Below, piece by piece: positions 54,797-64,000 of a stretch of 64,000 nucleotides of DNA (positions are counted from its first letter, which is position 1; every line of letters starts with the position of its first letter). The position numbers were made by a program, and so were the translations under genes. The notes under the pieces are model-generated. The model was given only the letters and a program-made list of their open reading frames with translations, had not been told where the DNA came from and did not search any database. Source of the stretch: Tsukamurella paurometabola DSM 20162 (GTDB lineage: Bacteria > Actinomycetota > Actinomycetes > Mycobacteriales > Mycobacteriaceae); assembly GCF_000092225.1 (NCBI RefSeq), contig NC_014158.1, forward strand, positions 3,286,001-3,350,000, read 5' to 3'.

Positions 54797-55623
54797 TAGA
54801 GGTCGCGCCGTGATGCCCCGATCTGCGCGGCGACAGCCGCACAGGCGTCCTTGAGGCGCTCCCCCGCAGCGACCCGGCGGAGCACCTCGGCGACGTGATT
54901 CGCCGGGTCGGTCGACGCGGGTGCGGCACCGGCGATCACCACGGTGATCTCGCCACGCACTCCGTCGGCCGCCCACGCGGCGAGCTCGCCGAGACCGCCG
55001 CGCCGCACCTCCTCGTAGGTCTTGGTGAGCTCCCGGCACACCGCCGCCCGGCGGTCGGCACCGAGCACCTCGGCAGCATCGGCGAGCGTCTCGGCGATGC
55101 GGTGCGGCGATTCGAAGAAGACGCACGCACGCCGCTCGGTGACGAGTTCGCTGAGCCAGCTGCGGCGCGCGCCGGGCTTGCGCGGGGCGAAACCGTCGAA
55201 ACAGAACCGTTCGACGGGCAGTCCCGACAACGCCAGCGCGGTGGTGACCGCCGACGGCCCGGGCAGGCACGTCACCGGATGCCCGGCGTCGACGGCCGCG
55301 GCGACCAGGCGGTATCCGGGATCGGACACCGACGGCATGCCGGCGTCGGTGATGAGCAGGACGCGGGCGCCGCCCGCGATCTCGTCCAGAAGCTGCGGGA
55401 TGCGGCCCTGCTCGTTGTGGTCGTAGAAGCTCAGTACCCGGCCGCGGAGCTCGACACCGAGCGCAGCGGCGAGGGTGCGGGCGCGCCGCGTGTCCTCCGC
55501 CGCCACGATGTCGGCCTCGCCCAGCGCCGCGATCAGTCGCGCGGTGGCATCACCCGGGTTACCCATCGGTACCCCGGCCACCACCAGAACACCCGCACCG
55601 CCCTGCACCTCCGGGGATCCCAC
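54772..55623 (-). CDS. rsmI: 16S rRNA C1402 2'-O-methyltransferase
   Basis: 283 residues, tetrapyrrole-methylase fold. P-M-G-N-P-G-D-A-T, A-E-D-T-R-R-A-R, L-I-T-D-A-G-M-P-S-V-S-D-P-G-Y (about 90-104), L-P-G-P-S-A-V-T-T-A-L are RsmI signatures. Start taken as GTG 55623, leaving 15 bp to the divergent pmt; GTG 55608 is also possible, and the N-terminus before V-L-V-V-A-G is poorly constrained. Confidence 0.94.
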   Translation of the reverse strand: MGSPEVQGGAGVLVVAGVPMGNPGDATARLIAALGEADIVAAEDTRRARTLAAALGVELRGRVLSFYDHNEQGRIPQLLDEIAGGARVLLITDAGMPSVSDPGYRLVAAAVDAGHPVTCLPGPSAVTTALALSGLPVERFCFDGFAPRKPGARRSWLSELVTERRACVFFESPHRIAETLADAAEVLGADRRAAVCRELTKTYEEVRRGGLGELAAWAADGVRGEITVVIAGAAPASTDPANHVAEVLRRVAAGERLKDACAAVAAQIGASRRDLYQAALAAR

Positions 55624-55638
55624 GAGTTACACCCTACG

Positions 55639-57243
55639 ATGGGGCGGGTGACCGCACTGGCAACGCCCGCTGACGAGCGCCCTCCAGTACGGGCCGTCGT
55701 GAGCCCGGGCCCGACGCTGCCGCCTGCCGTCTTCGGCGCGAGCGACCGCGGTTTCGGCTGGGTGGTGACTCTGGCCGTGACGGCGCTGGCCGCGGCGACG
55801 CGGCTGTTCATGCTGAACTACCCGAGCAATGACGGCTTCCTCGGTACGCGGGCGGTACAGACCCCGGTCTTCGACGAGAAGCACTACGCACCCCAGGGCT
55901 GGCAAGTGCTCGACAGCGGCCGGTGGATCGAGGACAACCCCGGCTTCGGGTTGATCGTGCACCCGCCCGTGGGTAAGTGGATGATCGCGATCGGAGAGTG
56001 GCTCTTCGGTTACGGCCCGATGGGCTGGCGTGTGATGTCCGCGGTCTGCGGAATCGGCCTGGTGTTCCTGGTGGTGCGTGCGGCGCGCCGGCTCTCCCGG
56101 TCGAGCCTGATCGGCGGCCTCGCCGGCCTGTTCCTGGTGTGCGATGGCCTGACCATGGTCTCGTCCCGGGTGGCCCTGCTCGACATCTTCCTGGTGTTCT
56201 TCGGTTTCGCCGCGTTCTCGATGATCCTGGTGGACCGCGACCGGATGCGCGAACGGCTGCACCGGGCGGCGACCGAAGGTCGGATCGACGATTCTCCGTA
56301 CGGACCGCGGCTGGGCTTTCGCTGGTGGCGGTTCTCGGCGGCCCTGATGGTGGGGCTGGCGTGCGGAGTGAAGTGGTCCGGCCTGTATTTCCTGATCGGC
56401 ATCCTGGCGCTCTCGCTCGCCTTCGATGTGGCGAACCGGCGCGCCTACGGGGTGCAGAAGCCGTGGCTGGGCACCCTGCTGCGGGATGTGGTGCCGTCGG
56501 GCATGTCGCTGGCCGTGACCCCGGTGCTGGTGTACCTCGGTACCTTCTGGGCCTGGTTCGCGTCGGAGACCGCGGTCTTCCGGTACGCGGTGGGCAATCA
56601 GGTGCCCACCGGCGGTGCTCTCAGTTGGCTACCGGATTCGCTGCGCTCACTGATCTACTACGAGCAGACGATCCTCAGCTTCCACGACGGCCTCACCAAT
56701 TCGGCGGGCAATCACCATCCGTGGGAGTCGAAGCCGTGGACCTGGCCGATGGGCCTGCGTCCGATGCTCTACCACTACACCTCCGATCAGGCCGGTGGGA
56801 TGTGCGGCGACGGGCCGTGTGTGCGCGCGGTGATGGCGGTGGGCACACCTGCGCTCACCTGGATCGCGGTGCCGGTGGTGCTCTGGGCGCTGTGGAAGAT
56901 GGTCGTCAAACACGACTGGGCCTACGCCGCGCCGGTCACCATGTACTTCGCCACCTACCTGCCGTGGTTCATCAATCTCGACCGGCAGATGTACTACTTC
57001 TACGCACTCACCCTGATGCCCTTCCTGTGCATCATGATCGCGTTGATCTGCCGCGAGGTGATGGGGCTGGACGGCCGGTCGCAGTACTTCGGCGTCGAGC
57101 GCCGGCAACTGGGCCAATGGGTGGTAGTCCTGTACACCACGCTGGTGGTGCTCAACTTCGCCTGGTTGTGGCCGATCCTCACGGCGGCGCCGATTCCGGT
57201 GTGGTGGTGGCGGCTCGAGCTGTGGCTACCGAGCTGGCAGTAG
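55639..57243 (+). CDS. pmt: Protein O-mannosyltransferase
   Basis: 534 residues, GT39 polytopic membrane enzyme that moves mannose from polyprenyl-phosphomannose to exported proteins. First loop F-D-E-K-H-Y-A-P-Q with the catalytic-type D-E (about 79-80), G-V-K-W-S-G-L-Y-F, and a C-terminal P-W-F-I-N-L-D-R-Q-M-Y-Y-F-Y-A motif. About 11 hydrophobic segments. ATG 55639 or GTG 55648. Same neighbour (rsmI) as in M. tuberculosis Rv1002c-Rv1003. Confidence 0.95.
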   Translation: MGRVTALATPADERPPVRAVVSPGPTLPPAVFGASDRGFGWVVTLAVTALAAATRLFMLNYPSNDGFLGTRAVQTPVFDEKHYAPQGWQVLDSGRWIEDNPGFGLIVHPPVGKWMIAIGEWLFGYGPMGWRVMSAVCGIGLVFLVVRAARRLSRSSLIGGLAGLFLVCDGLTMVSSRVALLDIFLVFFGFAAFSMILVDRDRMRERLHRAATEGRIDDSPYGPRLGFRWWRFSAALMVGLACGVKWSGLYFLIGILALSLAFDVANRRAYGVQKPWLGTLLRDVVPSGMSLAVTPVLVYLGTFWAWFASETAVFRYAVGNQVPTGGALSWLPDSLRSLIYYEQTILSFHDGLTNSAGNHHPWESKPWTWPMGLRPMLYHYTSDQAGGMCGDGPCVRAVMAVGTPALTWIAVPVVLWALWKMVVKHDWAYAAPVTMYFATYLPWFINLDRQMYYFYALTLMPFLCIMIALICREVMGLDGRSQYFGVERRQLGQWVVVLYTTLVVLNFAWLWPILTAAPIPVWWWRLELWLPSWQ

Positions 57244-57250
57244 CGGCGCG

Positions 57251-58474
57251 TCACGCAGTGACGACGACCCTGGTCTCGCGGGCCAGCAGCCACGCCACGG
57301 CGGCGAGCACGCAGAGGATCGCGGTGACCACGAACGCCCAGGTGTAACCGAAGTATTGGGCGATCACGCCCGCCAGGAGGGGGCCGCTGATGGTTCCGGC
57401 ATCCTGCGCCATCTGGTACGACGAGAGTGCACTGCCGCCGCGAGCCTTGCCGTGCAGCACATCCGCGAGCGAGGCCTGGATGGTCGGAGCGACGAGACCG
57501 GTGCCGAAACCGGCGAGCACCGTCACCGCGAACGCGACCACCACCGAATCGGTGCATCCCAGCGCGGCGGTACCGACCGCGATCACCAGCATGCCGGTCA
57601 CGATGAACGGGCGACGGCCGAACCGGTCGGACGCCCGGCCCGCCGGGAACATCGCGAGCACGTCACCGAGTGCGTACGCCGCGAGCGCGTAGCCCGCGAT
57701 GGCGGCGGGTTGACCGAGCACATCGGCGAAGAAGAGCGGGAGCAGCGAGACCCGCATGGAATACACCCAGCCGAAGGTCACCGCGGTGAACAGCGCCGCC
57801 CGGTAGGCGGAGTCGCGCAGCGCCGCACGCACCGTTGTCCCCGGTCCCGAATCTTCTGCCGCGGGCTGGGCCAGCCGGGAGTTGCGCAGCGCGAGCCACA
57901 CCACCGCGGTGGCGACCACGAGAGCCACGGCGTACACCACGAAGGGCACGCGCAGGCCGAAGCCCACGAGGGCGCCGCCGAGCAGCGGCCCGCAGATACT
58001 GCCGACCACGAAGCTCGAGGAGTACACCCCGGCCACCCGGCCCCGGATCTCCGCCGGGGCGATCCGGATCATCAGTCCCATCGCCGACACCGTGAACATC
58101 ACCGAACCGACGCCACCCAGGCCGCGGAAGAGCAGCAACTGCCAGTAGGTCTGGGCGAAGGCCACCGCGAGGGTCGAGGCGGCCACGATGAGCAGGCCCG
58201 CCATGTACACCGATCGCTCGCCGAGGCGGCGCACCAGCGGGCCGGTGGCGGGTGCGAAGGCGAGCCGCATGATGGCGAACACGCTCACCACGGCGGAGGC
58301 CGCGGTGATGCTGACATCGAAGGTGCGGGCGAACGCGGGCAGGGCGGGCGCGACGACGCCGTAGCCGAGGGCGATCACGAAACTGGCCGCGACCAGCACC
58401 CACACCTCCGCCGGGATCCGCTGCCGTGGGGTCGGGCTGGCGGTGGGTTCGGTCACCGAAGAATTATCCGTCAA
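57251..58474 (-). CDS. MFS transporter
   Basis: About 407 residues, 12 hydrophobic segments, drug:H+ antiporter-like. Motif A-type loops G-P-L-V-R-R-L-G-E-R and S-D-R-F-G-R-R-P after helices 2 and 8 are clear. Start uncertain: TTG 58474, or GTG 58456, which has GATAAT 6 nt upstream as for a leaderless mRNA. Substrate unknown. Confidence 0.9.
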   Translation of the reverse strand: MTDNSSVTEPTASPTPRQRIPAEVWVLVAASFVIALGYGVVAPALPAFARTFDVSITAASAVVSVFAIMRLAFAPATGPLVRRLGERSVYMAGLLIVAASTLAVAFAQTYWQLLLFRGLGGVGSVMFTVSAMGLMIRIAPAEIRGRVAGVYSSSFVVGSICGPLLGGALVGFGLRVPFVVYAVALVVATAVVWLALRNSRLAQPAAEDSGPGTTVRAALRDSAYRAALFTAVTFGWVYSMRVSLLPLFFADVLGQPAAIAGYALAAYALGDVLAMFPAGRASDRFGRRPFIVTGMLVIAVGTAALGCTDSVVVAFAVTVLAGFGTGLVAPTIQASLADVLHGKARGGSALSSYQMAQDAGTISGPLLAGVIAQYFGYTWAFVVTAILCVLAAVAWLLARETRVVVTA

Positions 58475-58497
58475 GAAGGCGTTAAGACCCGCATGGG

Positions 58498-58514
58498 GGC
58501 CGTTAACGACGGCC
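58498..58514. promoter_or_regulatory. Inverted repeat upstream of kdpF
   Basis: GGCCGT-5 nt-ACGGCC centred on TTAACG in the 75-100 bp between the MFS gene and kdpF. Two GTTAA motifs (58481-58485 and 58502-58506) lie here. Candidate control site for kdp, for example by the KdpE response regulator; inference only. Confidence 0.35.
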
Positions 58515-58548
58515 GTTGTCGTCCGATTCGAGGTGTCTGGTGGAGCCC

Positions 58549-58638
58549 ATGGACATCTCCAACGCGTTGGCCCTCGCGGCCGCGATCCTCACCCTCGCGT
58601 ACCTGCTCTACGCGCTGCTGCGCCCGGAGCAGTTCTGA
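58549..58638 (+). CDS. kdpF: KdpF, small subunit of the potassium-transporting ATPase
   Basis: 29 residues: M-D-I-S-N-A-L-A-L, one membrane helix, and the conserved ending Y-L-L-Y-A-L-L-R-P-E-Q-F. KdpF stabilises the KdpFABC complex. The stop overlaps the kdpA ATG by one base (TGATG). A GGAG lies 4-8 nt upstream. Confidence 0.92.
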   Translation: MDISNALALAAAILTLAYLLYALLRPEQF

Positions 58639-60292
58639 TGGGAAACACCTCGTCGGGCATCCTGACGATCGTGACGCTGGTCGCCGCCCTGGCGATCTGC
58701 TACCGCCCGCTGGGCGACTACCTCGCTCACGTGGTGACCACGACCCGGCACTGGCGGGTCGAGCGCGCCGTCTACAAGATCGTCGGCGCTGACCCCGAGG
58801 CCGAGCAGGGATACCGCACGTACGCGGTGGCGGCCCTGGCGTTCAGCGCCGTGAGCATCATCGCGCTCACGATCCTGCTGCTGGCCCAGGGCCTGCTGCC
58901 CGGCTTCCACCCGCGGCAGTGGCGCTTCGATGAGGCTCTGAACACGGCGATCTCGTTCGTCACGAACACCAACTGGCAGTGGTACGGCGGCGAATCGATG
59001 GCGAACCTCGTCGCGCAGGCCGTGGGGCTGGCGGTGCAGAACTTCGTCTCCGCGGCGGTCGGCATCGCCGTCGCGGTGGCACTGATCCGTGGCTTCGTGC
59101 GCTCGCGCACCGACCGGCTCGGCAACTTCTGGGTGGACCTGACCCGCATCACAGTGCGCGTGCTGCTGCCGATCTCGGTGATCGGTGCGGTGATCCTGCT
59201 GGCGCAGGGCGTGGTGCAGACGCTGTGGCAGCGCACCGAGATCGCCACGATCGACGGCGGCAAGCAGGTGCTCACCGGTGGCCTGGTCGCCTCCCAGGAG
59301 GTGATCAAGCTGCTGGGCACCAACGGCGGCGGCTACTTCAACGCGAATTCGGCGCACCCGTTCGAGAACCCGACGGCGACGACCAATCTGTTCCAGATCT
59401 TCCTGATCCTGCTGATCCCGGTGGCGTTGCCCCGGATGCTGGGCAACCTGGTCGGCAGTCACCGGCAGGGTTACGCGATCCTCGGCGCGATGGGGGTGAT
59501 CTTCTCGATCTCCCTGGCGATTTCGACCTGGTCGCAGCTAGCCGGACAAGGCACCGCGCCGCGTGCGGCGGGCGCACCGCTGGAGGGGCAGGAATTGCAG
59601 TTCGGGCAGTGGGGCACAGCGCTGTTCGCGACGGCCACGACGAGTACCTCGACCGGTGCGGTGAACGCCTCGCACGACAGTCTCACCCCGGGCGCCGGCG
59701 GCGCCGCACTGGTGAACATGCTGCTCGGCGAGGTCAGTCCCGGCGGGGTCGGCTCGGGCCTGTACGGCATGCTGGTGATCGCCGTACTCACCGTGTTCCT
59801 GTGCGGCCTCATGGTGGGCCGCACCCCCGAGTATCTGGGCAAGAAGATCGGCCGGCAGGAGATCACCCTTGCGGCGCTGTACATCCTGGTGATGCCGGCA
59901 TTGGTCCTCGTGGGCACGGCATCGACCGTGATCCAGGACCAGGGCACCGCCGCGATGGCCAACGACGGTCCGCACGGACTGTCGGAGGTGCTGTACGCCT
60001 TCGCCTCCGCCGCCAACAACAACGGCAGCGCCTTCCCCGGGCTGTCCGTGGACACCCCGTGGTTCAACTACACCCTCGGCGCCGCGATGCTGCTCGGCCG
60101 ATTCGCTCCGATGGTCGCGATCCTCGCGCTCGCCGGTGCGCTCGCGAAGCAGCATCCCGTGCCGACCACCGCGGGAACCATCCCCACCCACCGCCCGCTG
60201 TTCGTGGGCCTCACCGTGGGCGTCGTGGTGCTCGTGGCCGGACTGACGTTCGTGCCCGCCCTCGCGCTCGCGCCGATCTCGGAGGTGACCCG

Positions 60293-60296
<4 letters not shown>
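58638..60296 (+). CDS. kdpA: Potassium-transporting ATPase subunit A (K+ channel-like)
   Basis: 552 residues, the K+-selective subunit related to Trk/Ktr channels. Selectivity-filter segments include [37 protein letters not shown] and [11 protein letters not shown] 58638 overlaps kdpF. Its stop overlaps the kdpB GTG. Confidence 0.97.
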
Positions 60297-62320
<2,024 letters not shown>

Positions 62321-62338
62321 GAAGGGACGAGAAAAGAC

Positions 62339-62935
62339 ATGAACGACGTCTTCAGTACCGCACCGCGTCAGCTCCTCGCCGGACTGCGCATGTTCGCCGT
62401 ACTCACCGTGATCCTGGGCGGAATCTTCCCGCTGGTGATCTGGGGCGTAGGACAGGTGGCCTTCTCCAATGCCGCCAACGGCTCGCAGATCGAGCGTGAC
62501 GGCCAGGTGGTCGGCTCGAAGCTGCTGGCGCAGGAGTTCGACGGTCCGCAGTGGTTCCACGCGCGGCCCTCGGCATCCGACTACGACACCACCGCGACCG
62601 GCGGCTCCAACCTCGGCCCGTTCAGCGACAAGCTGGTGGCGCAGATCGAGGAGCGGCGAGCGCGGATCGCGGCGGAGGACTCCGTTCCCGGAAACCCCGT
62701 GGCGCCCGCCGAGGTTCCCGCCGATGCGGTGACCGCCAGCTTCTCCGGCGTCGACCCGTACATCTCCCCCGCGTACGCGCGGCAGCAGGTGGCGCGCGTC
62801 GCACAGGCGCGCAACCTCAGTGCCGAGCGGGTCACCGCGCTGGTCGGTGAGCACACGCAGGGCCGTCAGCTCGGCTACCTCGGGCAGGAACGGGTTAATG
62901 TGGTGACTCTGAACCTGGCCCTGAGCTCGAAGTAG
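62339..62935 (+). CDS. kdpC: Potassium-transporting ATPase subunit C
   Basis: 198 residues: one N-terminal membrane helix (about 17-40) with G-G-I-F-P-L-V-I-W, then an extracytoplasmic domain with F-H-A-R-P-S-A, S-G-S-N-L-G-P-type G-G-S-N-L-G-P-F, D-P-Y-I-S-P-A-Y-A and the C-terminal V-N-V-V-T-L-N-L-A-L. A GAAGGGACGAG site precedes ATG. Confidence 0.96.
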   Translation: MNDVFSTAPRQLLAGLRMFAVLTVILGGIFPLVIWGVGQVAFSNAANGSQIERDGQVVGSKLLAQEFDGPQWFHARPSASDYDTTATGGSNLGPFSDKLVAQIEERRARIAAEDSVPGNPVAPAEVPADAVTASFSGVDPYISPAYARQQVARVAQARNLSAERVTALVGEHTQGRQLGYLGQERVNVVTLNLALSSK

Positions 62936-62962
62936 CGGACCGGAACGAGTAACGGAGGAGCG

Positions 62963-64000
62963 ATGCCGAAGGGGCAGCTACGCGTCTACCTCGGCGCCGC
63001 TCCGGGCGTGGGCAAGACCTACGCCATGCTCACCGAGGGCGCACGCCGGGCCGCCCGCGGTACGTCGGTGGTGGTGGGCTACGTCGAGACCCACGGCCGG
63101 CCGCAGACCGAGGCACAGGTCCTCGGCCTGGACGTGATCCCACGCCGACGCGTCGACTACCGCGGCGCCGTGCTCGAGGAGATGGACACCGACGCGGTGA
63201 TCGCGGCGCACCCCACCGTGGCCCTGGTCGACGAGCTCGCGCACACCAACGCACCGGGATCGCGGAACGACAAGCGCTGGCAGGACATCGCCCAGCTGCT
63301 CGAGGCGGGGATCACCGTGATCACCACGGTGAACATCCAGCACCTGGAATCGCTCGGCGACGTGGTCGAATCGATCACCGGCGTGCGCCAGCGCGAGACG
63401 ATCCCGGACGCGGTACTGCGCGCCGCCGACCAAGTGCAGCTGGTGGACATGACGCCGGAGGCGCTGCGCCGGCGCATGGCGCACGGCAACATCTACGCCC
63501 CGGACAAGGTGGACGCCGCGCTCTCCCACTTCTTCCGCGTCGGAAACCTCACGGCCTTGCGGGAACTCGCTCTGCTGTGGCTGGCCGACCGGGTCGACGA
63601 GAAGCTGGAGCAGTATCGCAGTGCTCAGGGCATCTCGACCGTGTGGCCCACCCGCGACCGCACCGTCGTCGCCCTGACCGGAGGCCCCGAGGGTGCGACG
63701 CTCCTGCGCCGCGGCGCCCGACTGGCCGCGAAGGGTGCGGGCGGCGAACTCAAGGCGCTGTACGTGGCACGCAGCGACGGGCTCTCCGGAGCCTCGCCCG
63801 CCGCGCTCACCCAGTTGCGGCAGCTCACCGAATCGCTGGGCGGAACCTTCCAGATCGTCACCGGCGACGATGTGGCAGCGGCGATCCTGCAGTACGCGCA
63901 GTCGATCAATGCGGCTCGGATCGTGCTGGGCCAGTCCCGGCACCGGCCGGTCGCCTCGCTACTGCGGCGCTCGGTCTCGGACGCGGTGATCGACGGTTCG
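62963..64000 (+). CDS. kdpD: Sensor histidine kinase KdpD, 5' part
   Basis: First 346 codons; the gene runs off the window. The N-terminal KdpD domain has Walker A G-A-A-P-G-V-G-K-T (11-19), V-D-E-L-A-H-T-N-A-P-G (about 89-99) and H-G-R-P-Q-T. A Usp-like domain follows from about 230. The transmembrane and kinase domains, and kdpE, would lie beyond 64000. GGAGGAG lies 4 nt before ATG. KdpD senses K+ limitation and controls kdpFABC through KdpE. Confidence 0.95.
   Translation, partial: MPKGQLRVYLGAAPGVGKTYAMLTEGARRAARGTSVVVGYVETHGRPQTEAQVLGLDVIPRRRVDYRGAVLEEMDTDAVIAAHPTVALVDELAHTNAPGSRNDKRWQDIAQLLEAGITVITTVNIQHLESLGDVVESITGVRQRETIPDAVLRAADQVQLVDMTPEALRRRMAHGNIYAPDKVDAALSHFFRVGNLTALRELALLWLADRVDEKLEQYRSAQGISTVWPTRDRTVVALTGGPEGATLLRRGARLAAKGAGGELKALYVARSDGLSGASPAALTQLRQLTESLGGTFQIVTGDDVAAAILQYAQSINAARIVLGQSRHRPVASLLRRSVSDAVIDGS

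Noticed and set aside
58475-58548. c-di-AMP riboswitch before kdpF
   Set aside because: The gap of at most about 90 nt is too short for this riboswitch and no matching conserved core is visible.

Overview
The window is a GC-rich actinobacterial chromosome segment. Gene order and gene types point to the mycolic-acid actinobacteria (Mycobacteriales); a Tsukamurella/Gordonia-like organism is my best inference, not a proven assignment. Supporting signs are GTG/TTG starts, many 4-nt ATGA/GTGA overlaps, likely leaderless promoters with -10 boxes such as TAGACT, and a gene set matching the M. tuberculosis Rv1002c-Rv1023 neighbourhood (pmt, rsmI, pabB, metG, tatD, rpfB, ksgA, ispE, pth, rplY, prs, glmU, mfd, mazG, lpqU) in rearranged blocks.

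Layout. 1-2.05 kb: end of nuoM plus nuoN (respiratory complex I). 2.1-7.4 kb: small membrane protein, TetR regulator, divergent XRE-cupin regulator and azlCD, a 13E12-type HNH protein, and a secreted lipase. 7.4-13.5 kb: mfd-mazG-lpqU and small genes. 13.5-16.5 kb: tRNA-Gln, glmU-prs, arsC-like. 16.5-27.6 kb: accessory metabolism: LysR regulator, NAD formate dehydrogenase, a FUSC-type membrane protein, a DyP peroxidase/encapsulin operon with a Clp-type ATPase and a 34-residue micro-protein, a dienelactone-hydrolase-like protein, an F420-type oxidoreductase and an NTF2-fold protein. 27.7-32 kb: rplY-pth-GNAT, prfC, DUF1349 protein.

32.55-36.87 kb is a small integrated element. It splits a lysE-type exporter gene: the first 17 codons lie at 36.9 kb, the rest at 32.5 kb, and both join in frame across a 4-bp TCGC repeat. 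The element carries a two-gene operon whose second protein ends in a HEPN-like R-N-x3-H motif, an HTH-like gene that looks frameshifted, an AT-rich repeat patch, an IS3-family insertion (27-bp inverted repeats) and a decayed endonuclease VII gene. This is the best candidate in the window for an undescribed, possibly defensive, system.

37-45.6 kb: membrane protein/MarR pair, enoyl-CoA hydratase-type hydrolase, then an ABC-F ATPase gene split by a 4,553-bp IS21-family element. That insertion has an exact 6-bp target duplication and carries two passenger genes, one of pRiA4b ORF-3 type. 45.6-58.5 kb: ispE, ksgA, rpfB, tatD, a lipoprotein, metG, pabB, rsmI, pmt and an MFS transporter. 58.5-64 kb: the potassium-uptake operon kdpFABC and the start of the sensor kdpD, which runs off the window.
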